From Lunularia cruciata (taxonomy: Eukaryota; Streptophyta; Marchantiopsida; Lunulariales; Lunulariaceae), in NCBI GenBank assembly GCA_948567375.1, contig OX419762.1:31698608-31762607 (forward strand): DNA of 64,000 nucleotides, in the 5' to 3' direction. The position numbers were made by a program, and so were the translations under genes. Below the pieces are notes generated by a model. The model did no database searches. It was not told the origin of the DNA and saw nothing but the letters and a program-made list of their open reading frames with translations. This document shows, in pieces, positions 34,600 to 45,692 of this stretch. How positions within the stretch are numbered: position 1 is the stretch's first letter; each line of letters begins with the position of its first letter.

Positions 34600-37165
34600 C
34601 TACCCTGATCCGATGTCTACCTCATCATCGGCTTTCAAACCCGATGATCTTCCTACTACTTCTCCTTCTTTGGGTATATCTGATTCTACCAACTCCTTTA
34701 CTATTTCTACTAGTTCTACACTACAATCTACAACTGAGCTCATGGGTAATCCTTCTACTTTGTCATCTCCCAACCCACTCTTCTCTAATGTCTCAAATAA
34801 CAAGTCCGATGACACTTGTATTCCTACTTCTACAACATTGGACTTCCTCTCCATTGTCACACTACTCCTAATTCTCTCTAACTCTGATTTATCTAAATCC
34901 AATCTAAGACTTACATTGTCTCCTACTTCTAACATTTTCCAATCTACTCGCTCCCTTAATTGGATCAGCAAAGTGTTCATATCTACATCTTTAGCTCTTC
35001 TCTTCCAAGTTTCCTGTACAAGCAACTTTAGCTCATGGAGACGTGCTTCTTCCAATTTCCCTTCAGCCTCCGTGCTCAAGATTGCTCGCAACTTTCCTGC
35101 CACTTCTCCTACCATATTCCAATTCCAACTCATACCCTTGAGATCGCTCTGCCTTCAGCTCTTTGCAGTACATCTTCAACTCGTCTTTGTACTCATCAGT
35201 AAGCATCTTCTTCTCCTCCGCATATTGTGAACTTCGCAACTTAGCACTTCATACTAGCTTGCACAATCTTTCTTCTTCTTCATGCCTAACTACTAATTCT
35301 CTCTGCCATGCTTGATCCTTCCCGGCTACACTCTTCTTCAAGCTGTCCAACTCCTGCTCCATTATCATTGCCGTCGCCTTCAAATGAATACTCTCGATGC
35401 GCACAACACTGACTTCCTCTTCCATTTTGCTCAAAAACATCGCCTTCTCCTTCAATTCCTCAGCTTGCTTTTGCAATTCCTTCCCTCTTGACTCACAACT
35501 TTCTTGCAACATCTTGAAAGTCTTCTTCTTCAAGATTGCATCCATCCGAAGTTCTTCAATTTCCTCATTTCTTTGGACTTCTTGCTCCTGCAACCCCTTC
35601 ACTTCACTCAATAGATACTTCACCACCTACAACTCATTTGTCACCTTTCTACAATCTTGGGGAATTACCCTCTGTTGCTCCTTCAATAGTACCAACAATG
35701 GGGTGACAACCTTTGTTAGATATTGTATCCCACCAAAGTTCTCTTTGTCTTTCATCCTCATCTTTGTACCTTGCCTCTGCCATCGGCTCCTTCTGCCAAA
35801 GTTGCAATCTTTGTATCTTTAGAGACACTGCTTTCAAGCTTTCTTCTTCCTTACCAATTGAACTTGGCCCCGCAAGGTACTCCTTCTGTTTTTTTTGCCC
35901 CTTCTCTTCTACCACCAAGGCTACGCAATGATTTGTTGTCCAGGGTACTCTGTCAATCATTGCATGACAAGCTTCACTTACTCCAACCGCTTGCTTAACC
36001 TCAGGTTCCTCCTCACTCTCACTTCTTGACTCCTCACTTTGTAAAGTGAATTCATCTTCTTCTGATTCCTCTCCTTGCGACTCTGTCTCCCCTTCAGACT
36101 CAGATTCCAATGATGCTTCTATCACCATCTTCTTACTCTGCAGAACCAGTCTTTGGATCTTCCTTTGAGCTGGATGTGACTTTGCTTCTTCGGGTTTACT
36201 GTGCTTCTTCTTCTTCTTACTTGTGACTTGTTCCATCTTCCATTATCCTGTCTTCACAAAGTGATCATCATTAGCTCACAGGTGTGTCATATATTGTCAC
36301 TCTTCTTCATCCACTTCCCGTCTTAAATCAGGATGGAAATGCGACACCATGCAATGCCTCTCCTCTGTTGTTAGCAAATTCAACCCAAAGTAGAAATGTG
36401 CTACAAATGGTGCAAAATAATGTAGAGGCAAACCTGTCCTCCAATTGACCACCATCTGCCTCGTTTGTTGGTGAAAACACTTCGCCCAATTCACCTTTAC
36501 TCCTGCAAACATCTGGTGGAAGAAGACCGCATGTTGCATGTCCACGTAAGTCGTCCATTCTGGTTTGAACATGGCCATAATTGTCCCCATAACGCTTTGT
36601 CTAATCGGGTCCTGATAGGACTCCACCTTGTAACCATTTGTTGTTCTCGGAGCAAAGAACAAAATTTGGATCTCCGCCGTTTCTTCTGCAGCATCACACT
36701 TCCAATAGAAGGTGATCCTCGTCGATTCTCCTACTTCCTTCCCCAACACTAACCTCCAATCCAACTCAGTCCATCAAGCCGGATTCCCTCTCTTCCCTTC
36801 AACTAAGGGCCCTGCTCACAATTACTAGCAGCTATCTCTGCCATGACTCTTGGGAAATTGAAATTCCAATTCCATGCTAAAATTGTAATACAAAGTCTAT
36901 TCAAGACTTTGATTCTGGCTACAACATCTAACCTATGAATTGCAAAAATTTGCACCGCTAGAGCATTTGTGACCTTCTTTGCCATGATCTGCTCTCTTGT
37001 TCTTCGGCACTGAAATACCATGCCTTCTCCTAGACAAGACACTCTAATCCCTTCTGGATTTAGGAAAATTGCCCTCTCAATTGGCTTCCTCACATGCATT
37101 ATTGCAAGATGACTACTCAAAGGAATTGGAAATTTACTTGACATATTCAACTTGTCCATGCGCAA
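34600..37165 (-). pseudogene. LTR-borne coiled-coil protein, copy A
   Basis: Five minus-strand frames in a row (36803-37165, 36297-36764, 35649-36236, 35249-35626, 34600-35133) form one decayed protein of about 850 residues. The N-terminal 250 residues form a conserved globular part: RLDVVARIKVLNRL, ILAWNWNFNFP, DWRLVLGKEVG, YKVESYQDP, AVFFHQMF, NWAKCFHQQTRQMV and HFYFGLNLL. Next is a basic (KKKKKHSKPEE) and acidic segment (SESEGETESQGEESEED). The C-terminal half is Leu/Glu/Lys-rich with heptad-like spacing (coiled coil) and ends in DEVDIGSG. The parallel protein at 54596-57005 has the same order. No catalytic motif is recognised. The short match at 12336-12746 marks a third copy. Confidence 0.7.
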
Positions 37166-37241
37166 TCACAATTTTATATACCCTAAGTTGTAGTCATTCT
37201 TCAATTGATTTCAAAGTTGACTTCCCCTCTTCTGCGTGTTG

Positions 37242-37264
37242 ATGTCTTGTCATTGTCAAGACAT
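37242..37264. other. Small hairpin upstream of the LTR-borne ORF
   Basis: ATGTCTTG and CAAGACAT form an 8-bp stem with a 7-nt loop, about 80-100 bp before the first Met of the ORF on the minus strand. The other giant LTR has a much stronger palindrome at the matching position (57088-57126), with unrelated sequence. Confidence 0.4.
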
Positions 37265-37551
37265 GCTTCTTCTGCCTCCACCGTTTCTTGAAGTGTACTT
37301 TCTTGCCACGTACCAAGGTTGTTAGACGGTCTTTGTATCACTTGCGCTTCCCAATTCGAAGACGATGCTCTTCGGACTTCTTCCGTTGTACCCCTCTTCT
37401 GAGTACCTTCATCATCAAATCCAATCTCGACTTCTTTGGATTTCCTCTAAAGTCACTTCCATCCATTCCTTCTTTTGCAATTCAGCTTTCCATGTTTACT
37501 TCTTCCCTCAAATGCTAATAAATAAAAAAAACAAAATATGTGTGCACCACA

Positions 37552-37932
37552 CCTAACTTTGCATTTCTATAATGTGTAATTTATACAACTATATTTGAAA
37601 ATTTTAGAAATAAAATTGCTGCTAATTGCAATAGTTTTACTTTTCTTTACTTCTATGATCAGTTCATTTTCACTTAAGAAATATTCAAATCCCAAAATCA
37701 CACCCTCCATTTTTATAGAAATTGTATTTCTGCTCTAAAACCATGTTTGAAATGTAATGTAACTAAGAGAATATGTTAGTTATTATTATGAATGAGGAAT
37801 ATCTAAAAGCACCTTTCAGATTCTTTTTAGACTAGTAAAGTGTAGATTAACATTCATAGGTTCATAAGTTAGACTCTTTGATAGGATAGCTCAAATACAC
37901 TCCATTTACACCTTGGCACTCCAATTATGAGA
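37552..37932. other. No recognisable feature
   Basis: AT-rich spacer between the giant solo LTR and the 3' end of the non-LTR element. It may include the 3' untranslated region of the latter. No poly-A run marks a clear end. Confidence 0.4.
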
Positions 37933-38229
37933 TTATAGTGCATGATAGTGATCCTTTTTATCCAACACACATACACACCATTTGACATGAAGTTTTGTAG
38001 GCATGAATGGAGTTGGCAAGTTGGGTAAAGAGAAAATGACAAGGCCTTTTAACAAAATCCAGATATAGAAAAAAAGGTGACCGCATAGAAAACATGAAGG
38101 AAGGGAAGATCCCATCAAGCTGTACAAGGGAGAGACAAAAAAAGTAAAATGGAGCTTAGCCCCAATAGAGTCTATATGAGAAATCTGTCCTATTGCACCT
38201 AAGATATCCAAGCTATGCAAGTTGTATGG

Positions 38230-38927
38230 TCTACAAACAATTGGAGCATCCAAAGAAGCATCACCTAGTGTTATTGCTCTCCTATGGATTGCACCAGCCA
38301 TTGCCCTCTGTAGAACAATGGACAAACATTGTCTAAAATATGCTATAATGAATGAGAGTGAGAGTGGTATCCAATGGCACCTAACATGATAAGCTCTTGC
38401 GCACTCCTAGGCAAATCTGTCAAATGCCATGCCTATCACTCCATATAACTCCAAGGCTAGAGGAACAAAGAGGTGAGCTTGCTGCATGCTCCTATACGTG
38501 GAGACCTTACAACCTGTTGCTACACTTGCCGCCCATCCAGGGGGATGGGTAATCACTCCCTCCAAAACTATATCCTATGTAGGGTCTATAACCATGACAT
38601 CCAATACTATCACCTGATCATCTTGAACCTAGTATAAGTTTGCCTTAACATGTGTTGTTTGCAAAGCATCTAAGCCAAGTATCCACTCTCTCATGCCATA
38701 ACAAACACTATGTCCCTAAGAGCATCATGGATTGCTATCCTCTGTCCTCCAAAAGGACACCGTGTCATATGGACCACTACTGCATCTAGTGTAGAACCAC
38801 ACTCACAAGTGAGTAATGAAGATGCAGGTGGGTGGACCAAACCTAGGCAAAACCTCATCGTTGTAGAGAAAGTAGCTAGGGTCGCTAGGGTTGCATCGCT
38901 AGCAAGACAAAATGCCCTAATGCACAA
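38230..38927 (-). pseudogene. Non-LTR element: CCHC motif and restriction-like endonuclease
   Basis: The C-terminal part of the non-LTR polyprotein, on the minus strand. First comes a cysteine/histidine cluster, CECGSTLDAVVVHMTRC, followed by RIAIHDALRDIVF (38691-38927). After some stops comes the block VIVLDVMVIDPT, then CKVSTYRSMQQAHLF, FVPLALELYGVIG and RQCLSIVLQRAMAGAIHRRA (about 38230-38630). This CCHC-then-nuclease order is that of R2-type elements, whose PD-(D/E)XK restriction-like endonuclease nicks a target site to prime reverse transcription. The D-V-x-x-x-D-P and later K-x-x-x-Y pattern fits such a nuclease fold. Several frame breaks show it is dead. Family assignment rests on remembered motif layout. 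Confidence 0.7.
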
Positions 38928-39431
38928 TCGAGCTAGGATCCAAGAGCATGCATCCTTGCTGGAGCAAGAGCAAAGATGTGCTCTAGTAGCCTAAGGAATG
39001 GACAAGTCAACTAAGAGAATGTAGCGTATGCTCACACTATTGCTCCATCAAGGAAGATTGTAAACCTCTAGTCCAATTTGACTATAGTGAAGCAAAAGAT
39101 AAAAAGTTCTCTTGTGCCCTTGGGGATAGACTATCCTTTGTTTGCTGTAATAAAATTTGGAGAGAAAAGGATCTCTTTGTCACCTCTATTGTGTAAGTCT
39201 CCTAAACCAACCTATCAACAACCACAAAATGAGAGAAAAGTAGGAGTCCCAAGAGAGCCCAACTACCCAAAAATGCTATAAGTTTTATCTCCTCTATAGA
39301 TAGCAAGACAACTCCTCCACATGAGATAGGCAAAGTCATCTATCTTTGCGCCAAATCCCCTATCATACACTCAAATGTCCATGGTCCAATAATATCACCA
39401 AAGACTCCCATAGTCCTCCTATCAAAGGCTC

Positions 39432-41024
39432 TCAAATGTGATAGGAAGGACAAGGAGGGGGAATTGTGCAAATGAGGTAGGTTGGTAGACAAGCAATACT
39501 AGAAGAGAGTATACCAAATACCACTTGCGGATCTTCTAGTAACACAAGGTCATCCACATGGAAAACATCCTTTGCAAGAGCAACATCTAAGAAGCGTGTG
39601 ACAAAATCATCAGATCTTACTGGCACTCCAAGAACATGTAGTCCACCTATAGATGTATACACTCCTCTGGAAGCTCAAGGTGAGGAGGGATACCTAAAGA
39701 GACCATGCCTTGCACTTTGACTCCTTGACTCTCAAGCCTACTAGATGTAGCTTGGTAGAAAAGTGGTGAAAGGCCTACCTTATCTTATCTACAAAGCCCA
39801 CAATGTGTGTATCATCTGCCAAGGAGAGAAATACACAACCTGGCATTGCCAAAGTAATAGATAGGAGAGCTCTAAAGTGAGCCATGGCAAATAAGGGTCC
39901 CCTTAAAGGATCTCCTTGATGTGTACCAACCATTGACTCCAAGATGGTGACTCCTTCTTGTGAAAAACCGTGATGGTAGTAAAGGCAATCAAGAGAGCCA
40001 AAAAAAGACCACATAAAAGAAATAAGACTCGTCAATGATCCACTAGCTTCCCTAAGCTCTCTAAAGATGGACGCTTGTGAGATGCTATTAAAAGCATCAT
40101 CAACATCCACTCTCTAGGATGACCCACTCCGGGTGGATATCTAGGAGTGCCCTAATGCTTAGAGATATAGCCTCACATTGTCTAGGTGTAGCTACTCCAA
40201 ACTGATGTGGAGTGAGGTGTTGTCAAAAGTGAGAACAATGTTGAAGGGCAATGGTATGACTAACCAAACACAAAAAGATCTCTCCAAGAGCAACCAGTCT
40301 AATGCTCCTAGTATCCTTCTCCATCACAAGAAGTTGACTAGCGCCTAACACCCGACTTACAAACATAAGAATGTCTCTTCTTCCTACTATTGTAGCCACC
40401 TGAAACAACTCAATAAAACTACTAGAAGGATCATCTGCTTGACAACAATCTTTAAGGTGCTCATAAACCATCCTTGACAAGCCTCTTGAAGAAAGGCAAG
40501 GGGCAATGCACAATTCTTGTGCAAAAAGTGACCTATCAAGACATAAAGGCTGCTCAAGCTGATAATCTAAGACCTCTAGAGGTATTCCTTCTACTACCAT
40601 AGGATGTAGTGAGTATAGGGAAGAGATAGTCTCATCAATAAGACTAGCCATAGAAAAAGAGTGTAATGCTCGTGCTGCTCTATTAAACTCTCCCGCTTGA
40701 CCCAATATCCTACACCATCATAATTGAGTTCACTCTATGGTATCCTATGGTAAAACTTATCTCCTAAACGTGTAGCCCTAACATACTCCTCTTGAAGGGC
40801 CACCCAATCTTCCGCTTGAAATCAACAAAATCTAACAACCACCTTTTTACCCCCCACACGTCTTCCTCTAGCACAACAAATACACCATTGAGGGAGTAAG
40901 AGGAATAGGAACCATGCTAACTCATCCAAGGGATCACGTGCCCAATGATCAAGTGGTAAGAAAAAAATCCTATCTAGCCTTATCATGGAGTGTGCGGGAT
41001 AGCTTATGGAATAAACACAGATAT
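39432..41024 (-). pseudogene. Non-LTR element: reverse transcriptase
   Basis: The minus strand gives, in broken frames, an N-terminal block (DPLDELAWFLFLLLPQWCIC, 40822-41024), a middle region (40223-40705) ending in RLVALGEIFLCLVSHTIALQ and PHQFGVATPRQCEA, and the palm. The palm has DVDDAFNSISQASIFREL, MVGTHQGDPLRGPLFAMAHF and the catalytic box SLADDTHIVG (39775-40110). The thumb has GGLHVLGVPVRSDDFV (39432-39662). The QGDPL and ADD boxes are diagnostic of non-LTR RT. Coding is cut at 41025 by the LTR of the PHD-gypsy element and resumes with the N-terminus at 62056-62369. At least three frameshifts occur. Confidence 0.85.
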
Positions 41025-41476
41025 TGTCACACCATTTGTAGTGTCGCATCTAGATTGCTTGGACACTAGGGTTGCAGTGATAGTAGTTATGGGTATTTTA
41101 GTAGTTTCCCATAGATTACTTTCCGATGGTCAGATTTCTTGTTTGAGGTACTGACTTCATGGTGGGGCCCACCATCATTTTGCACCATTTGCATTGTTGA
41201 GTGTGCCATCAGCAAGATAGTGAGGGTTCTAGACCTAGCTCAAGTCTAGGGGTATACTTTCAAAGTGCAGCTCTAGAGAGCTCACTTCTCTGATGTTGAG
41301 CCTTCGAGTTCTTGGCTATGGTGGATAGAGGCCGGAAAGCATCACCTGGATTCTCTTAGCTAGAGTGGCTTTGGCTTGACGGTAATCAATGCCTAGTTGT
41401 TAGCAGTTTATAGAGTGATAGATCAAGTACTGATCCGAGTTGAGTTGATTAAAATATTGTAAACAATCTGATTACA
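41025..41476 (+). repeat. 5' LTR of the PHD-gypsy element
   Basis: Starts TGTCACACCATTTGTAGTGT and ends AATCTGATTACA. It matches 61499-61948 along its length (shared blocks GATTACTTTCCGATGGTCAG, GGTGGGGCCCACCATCA, AGCTCACTTCTCTGATGTTG). Either this is a complete 452-bp LTR or its first 106 bp are missing, because at the 3' end the polypurine tract lies 106 bp further out (61393). Confidence 0.75.
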
Positions 41477-42874
41477 TCAAAGAAGTGAACTCAAGGGGAA
41501 ATTGGATACAAAAACTATGAGTGTTGGTGGTATCTCCAAGCTCAATAGATTGTTGGTAGCTTGATCAAAGTTCAATTTTTCCCTGGTGTGCAAAAGCTCG
41601 TAGCTTGATGCAAATTTGGCAGTAAGGTAGATGGTGTACGGAAGCGTTGGCCAATTTTCAAGCAAAGAGGAAGCAAATTTTGAGCAATGGTTGTGATTTT
41701 GAGCTCAAGAGGTGAAGACAATACCTATTTGTTGCGAGTTGGGCTTAGAAAGTGAAATTGAAGGTGGAGTTGTGAACCTATCCTCATGAATTTGTGATTT
41801 GGAGAAACTTGTTTTTTCAATTTGGCTCTAGTGAAGAGTTAGCAAAGGATTTGGCGGTCAGCCAACTTTAGGGTTTATGTCAGATTTTTCTGGAGTTTAC
41901 GTCAAATTTTTGCCAGATTTGGAGGAGTTTTGTTGGTTGGCCAGATTTAAAGGAGTTTTGCAAGTTTGGAGGAGTTTTGCTAAATTTGGAGAGGGTTCAA
42001 AGTGGTAGGAAGAAAGGCCTCATTTGGCTGAATTTTGGCATTTAAACGCATAGGGTTGTGGGCTATGAGAGGCTACAAAGGCCTAGAAGGGCCATAAGGG
42101 CCAACAAGCCAGCTTGTTGGCGTGAGGCTAGCTAGTTTAGAGTAGATCTTGGTCATTATTTGGCAAAATCTACACATCCTACTAGATTGTGCGCAATAGG
42201 GTTTAACCCCTACATCTCTTGTCCTAGGCTAGTGCCATACCCAATTGGTCCACCCTCACTTGTTGTCCTAGTGACTATGACATTGTTAGCTATACAATTG
42301 TAGCTTTGGCTAGGAGAGGCAATTTGATCCCATTCTTGGTGAACTTGGTAGCTTAGGACGTAGATACAAACTTCTCTGATGTCAAATGCCAAATGGTAGC
42401 AGAGTTAGTCTTGTGTTGCTTTATGAGATGGAGGGTTTTTTAGATTTCTTGTGATTGGACCCCTTTCATTCTCTACTTCTTGTTTGTGCTTAATTTAGAA
42501 TGTTGGTGCTTTAGTGTGCTCTTGGTAATGAGGCTGGAGTGATCAGTCAGACTACCTTTGTTTCTCTCCAATGAGGCAAGAAGTAATGACCTGTAGACAG
42601 TGAGAGTGTGTGTTGTGATGGTAGATTACATGTCGCCTTTCCACAAGTGTAGTTATCTCAATAAGAGTTACATTTGTGGGTGGTGCTCAATTGGTGTTGG
42701 CACTTGGTGGAGTACTTGCGGTTGTGGTTGCATTTGGTGGTTCCGGTTTGCAGTTGCAGTTGCGGTTACTTTGTCACGACGGAGTTCTTTGGGAATTCCA
42801 GAGGAGTTAGCCTTCTAGTACGTAGTGGGTTTACTCAGAGTGGCATTTGGCATCAACCTGTATCTTAGGTCCCA
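41477..42874 (+). other. Leader of the PHD-gypsy element
   Basis: About 1.4 kb between LTR and gag with no intact frame. I saw no convincing primer-binding site adjoining the LTR (next bases TCAAAGAAGTGAAC). A run of TTTGGAGGAGTTTTG-like words recurs near 41915-41985. Two overlapping short frames around 42600-42870 are Cys/Trp/Val-rich and look like chance. Confidence 0.4.
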
Positions 42875-43870
42875 ATGAAAGAGGAGATTGACTCTAAGTT
42901 GGAGTTTGACATAGGAGTTGATTCAATTGAGAGTACACTTGGCGTGTCCGCACCATTGTTGTGGGACATGGATGAGATTTATGGGGCCTCCAAAGGCCCT
43001 AAGCATTACTCAGGTATAGTGGGTACCATTGAGTTGGATGACTTCATTTAGGAGTTTGATAGTTAGTGTGACCTACAAACAATGCGGAACCCAACTTTGT
43101 TTACACCCATCATGGCATGGAAGAGGTTGTTTCAGCATTTAGAGGGTCCACCAATCAACAATTACCATGAGTTTAGGAGAGCTAATTTGGAGGAGATTGA
43201 GTTATGGAGACAATATTTGTCTCCAAACTATGTTTCTATAACTTCAAGCTTGGTTGCCAAGAGTAGATTGGCTATATCCACGAGTTCTAGCTTGAGTAGT
43301 GTTGGTGGAGCTAGTGGAGGTGCATTAGCTGGAGATAGTGTTTCCACGAGTGGAGGAACCATTATAGGAGGTGGTGTGGTATTGGGGTTTAACTCCATGG
43401 TAGAGTTCTTCTAGTATTTGAGGTAGAACTACCAAGGAGTGCGGATTGACAAGCTGAGGAGCTTGCAAGAGTTCTAGCGGAAGCCTAGAGAGAGCCTACG
43501 CAAGGCATACAATTGCATGAGGTGGCTGATTAGTTTCACTCAAGGAGTTACTGAGGCCCTAGTAGTCTAGTTTTGGTGTGGGATATTGGATAGGGATTTG
43601 CGATGTAGAGTCCGTGATGCTACATTGTTATAGGCTACTTCACCTACTTTAGCAATGGTCTTTGGTTTGGCTGAGTGTATTGAGCTCAACATGGTGGAGG
43701 AAAGGGTGGTGACATTTGGATTTGGTAGGGAGACCTCATCCAAAACTGTTAATTCATCTAGAGTGTAGTAGAGTGCACCACACCCAGTTGGTTTTTGAGG
43801 ACAGGATGGACAACCCAAATCCTATGGAGTGAGTGGAAGGCTAGTGGAGGTAGACCCTTACATTCATTTT
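42875..43870 (+). pseudogene. PHD-gypsy gag capsid region
   Basis: One frame with about nine stops begins with MKEEIDSKLEFD and includes MAWKRLFQHLEGPPINNYHE and LWRQYLSPNYVSIT. It has a Ser/Gly-rich linker, then a gag-like helical block (RIDKLRSLQEF, KPRESLRKAYNCMRWLISF, LDRDLRCRVRD, GLAECIELNMVEE). The K-P-x-E-S-L-x-x-Y pattern is typical of retrotransposon gag. The start at 42875 is the first in-frame Met before a continuous run; an earlier start cannot be excluded. Gag would form the particle. Stops are mostly TAG at likely CAG codons. Confidence 0.6.
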
Positions 43871-43905
43871 TAGGTAAACAACAACTAGTGAGTAGAGGTG
43901 TTGCT

Positions 43906-44050
43906 TGTTGGACTTGTGGTGGACCTCACCATAGGAAAGAGTGACTCATGGCAGCGGACTTGATACCTCTAGTACATCACAACCAGCATAGAGGTAGTGT
44001 GAGCATTGCCACAGATTTGGTCACATTAGTGACCGGTACTTTGACCTACA
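43906..44050 (+). pseudogene. Two gag zinc knuckles of the PHD-gypsy element
   Basis: Two CCHC motifs lie in different frames. The first is CWTCGGPHHRKE, in which the expected last Cys codon is now TGA. The second, about 90 bp on, is CEHCHRFGHISDRY, in which the last Cys reads Tyr. Knuckles of this type bind element RNA. The frame change between them shows at least one indel. Their place directly before the protease is normal for Ty3/gypsy gag. Confidence 0.65.
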
Positions 44051-44889
44051 CCTTGAGTTACAGAGTGGTAGGGCTGCTATGGCAAGTAGTAGAGGAGATC
44101 AAGTTCATGGAGGACAAGGTGGTAGAAGAGGTGGTAGAGGATCTAAACCTAGTAGAGTTGCGGTACCTACCCTTACTTCTAATACAACTATGGCTACTTG
44201 GATTGAGCAGTTGGAGCAGAGATTAGCTAGTATAGCTATTGCTCAAAGGAGATCAAATTTGGGTCCAAAGGTTTCCACCTCATGTGCTGGTGATAAAGAT
44301 GCTTTGGGCTTCATGTGCGGAGCAGCATAGGTGGATGCATCTGTAGCATTGACTAGGAGTGCAATACATGCTCTTGAGCCCAGAGGAGCATTAGTGGAGT
44401 TGGACCTACACCGAGGAGAGGTCGGGAGACAAGTCAAACTTTCCTAGTCTTTCATGCTATCTGAAGCATTGCAAACAACATCCATGGCTCCTAGACATCC
44501 TAGTGCAGGTGTGGCAGGTGGTGATGGAGTGCATGATAGACTATTTGCTAGTTAGCCACCTGCTACTACACAAATTGAGTCTAGCATGATGTTGGGAGCG
44601 GCTCAACTGATTAGGCGGTGCCCTTTGTTCTCAACCAGTGACATGTTTACATTGGGAGATGACCTAGCTCCAATGTTCCGGTTGGCTGCCATCCTTTGTG
44701 AGAGTAGGGATGACACGGTTCCTACTAGTAAAGCAAAGTTGGTTGGTAGTGGAGCTACCTTGGTTGAAGAGCATGGGATCCGTTCAGTGACCAGTGGTTT
44801 ATGGTAGTCAACAATGGCTAGACTAGAGGAGTTGCCAACTAGACCGGCCTTTGAGAGAGCACGGTTTACACCTGGTGTTGTCCTATTTG

Positions 44890-45283
44890 AAAACTAGAGG
44901 GGCATTTTCCATTTAGTGGGACCTTCACGGAAGGTTTATACACCACAGAGAGTCTTGTTAGACTCTGGTGCGTAGCCCCTTTTGTTTGGGAAGGTTGTAG
45001 TAGTCGGTTTGGAGTTATGGAAGACCAATGTGGAGAGGTGTCCATTTCAGATCCGGACATCTCTAGGTGATGGTTTGACATAGTACATCACAAGTGGAGA
45101 GCTTGTTGTCCAAGTTAAGCCTGGTCATCCGACTGATACCTTGGTGGTGAGAGCTCAAGCTATTGCAACAATAGCTGAGTCATACAATGTGCTAGTTGAG
45201 GGAGTTGTGTTATACTCCATGGGTTTCAGCATTGCCTATTGGGAAGAGACAGCCTCCTATAGACCAGGTTGGCAGTCTGGTTA
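44890..45283 (+). pseudogene. PHD-gypsy protease, truncated
   Basis: After a long Ser/Ala/Gly-rich linker (44060-44860) the active site VLLDSGA appears at 44952-44972, followed at once by a TAG. Past it, the GLELWKTN, RCPFQIRTSLG and LVVRAQAIATIAESYNVLVEG segments continue the protease fold. The expected end of the domain and all of RT are lost because the 5' LTR of the chromovirus starts at 45284. The protease would cleave Gag-Pol. Confidence 0.65.
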
Positions 45284-45676
45284 GTTGGACTTACAAAGTA
45301 GCACATAAGACAAATTAGCCTAGAATATTCTAGAAGTATCTAGGAAGCTTCTTGGGAAGCTTCTTGGCTAGCTTAGCTTGCACCGCAAGTAAGTAGCTTC
45401 CTGAAGCTTCCAACTAGCTTAGCTTGCACATCAAGTAGACGGATTCTAGAAGGAAGCTTCTTGAGAAGCTTCTTGAGAAGCTTCCTAGTTAACTTGGCTT
45501 GCACTCTAAGAAAATGGCTTGAGGAAGCTTCTTGAGAAGCTTCTCAAGGGCCTTATATGCTACCTATAAATACCAAAGCCAAAGCTCATGCTAGGCATTT
45601 GGAGTTTTCCCTCATTCAAGTGTCCCAATGTGAGTTTCCATTCTCCTATTTCTCTCCTTGGATTTGGTCTTTTACA
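45284..45676 (+). repeat. 5' LTR of the chromovirus
   Basis: Matches the 3' LTR from GACTTACAAAGTAGCACATA onward, contains repeated AAGCTTC palindromes, and ends ACA two bases before the primer site. Compared with the 3' LTR it has an extra segment between two AAGCTTCTTGAGAAGCTTC repeats, probably lost from the 3' copy by recombination between the repeats. Confidence 0.85.
45398..45572 (+). promoter_or_regulatory. Heat-shock-element-like cluster and TATA box
   Basis: A perfect three-unit heat shock element pattern TTCnnGAAnnTTC stands at 45398-45410 (TTCCTGAAGCTTC). Further GAAnnTTC or TTCnnGAA pairs stand at 45328-45335, 45444-45451, 45453-45460, 45465-45472, 45477-45484, 45524-45531 and 45536-45543. 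A TATA box (TATAAATA) follows at 45565-45572, 22 bp after the last pair. The pattern is what plant heat shock factors bind. Its activity is inferred. Confidence 0.55.
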
Positions 45677-45677
45677 T

Positions 45678-45692
45678 TGGTATCAGAGCAGG
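45678..45692 (+). other. Primer-binding site, tRNA-iMet
   Basis: TGGTATCAGAGCAGG directly follows the LTR end (ACA, then one T). TGGTATCAGAGC is the standard complement of the 3' end of plant initiator methionine tRNA, used as primer by many plant LTR elements. Confidence 0.9.

Larger units (their letters stand above)
33827..37551 (-). repeat. Giant solo LTR carrying its own ORF (copy A)
   Basis: This 3.7-kb unit aligns end to end with 53800-57584, which functions as the 5' LTR of another element because a primer site and gag follow it. Shared terminal blocks are the GTAAGTAAAGTT..GTAGAGATGCGA region, AGAGAGTAACAAGC, TGTTCCACCCCTC, ACTGAAGGCACAACTTCC and TGTCAAGGCATTGC on the left, and the AAACAAAATATGTG..GCACCACA end on the right. 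In between both carry a related long minus-strand ORF. About 27 bp are missing at the left end. No gag or primer site flanks this copy, so it is a solo LTR. Confidence 0.8.

Noticed and set aside
34490-35230. Plus-strand open frame of 246 codons, Ser/Leu-rich
   Set aside because: It is antisense to the coiled-coil ORF of giant LTR copy A. Glu/Lys/Leu-rich coding on one strand leaves long Ser/Leu/Phe-rich frames on the other.
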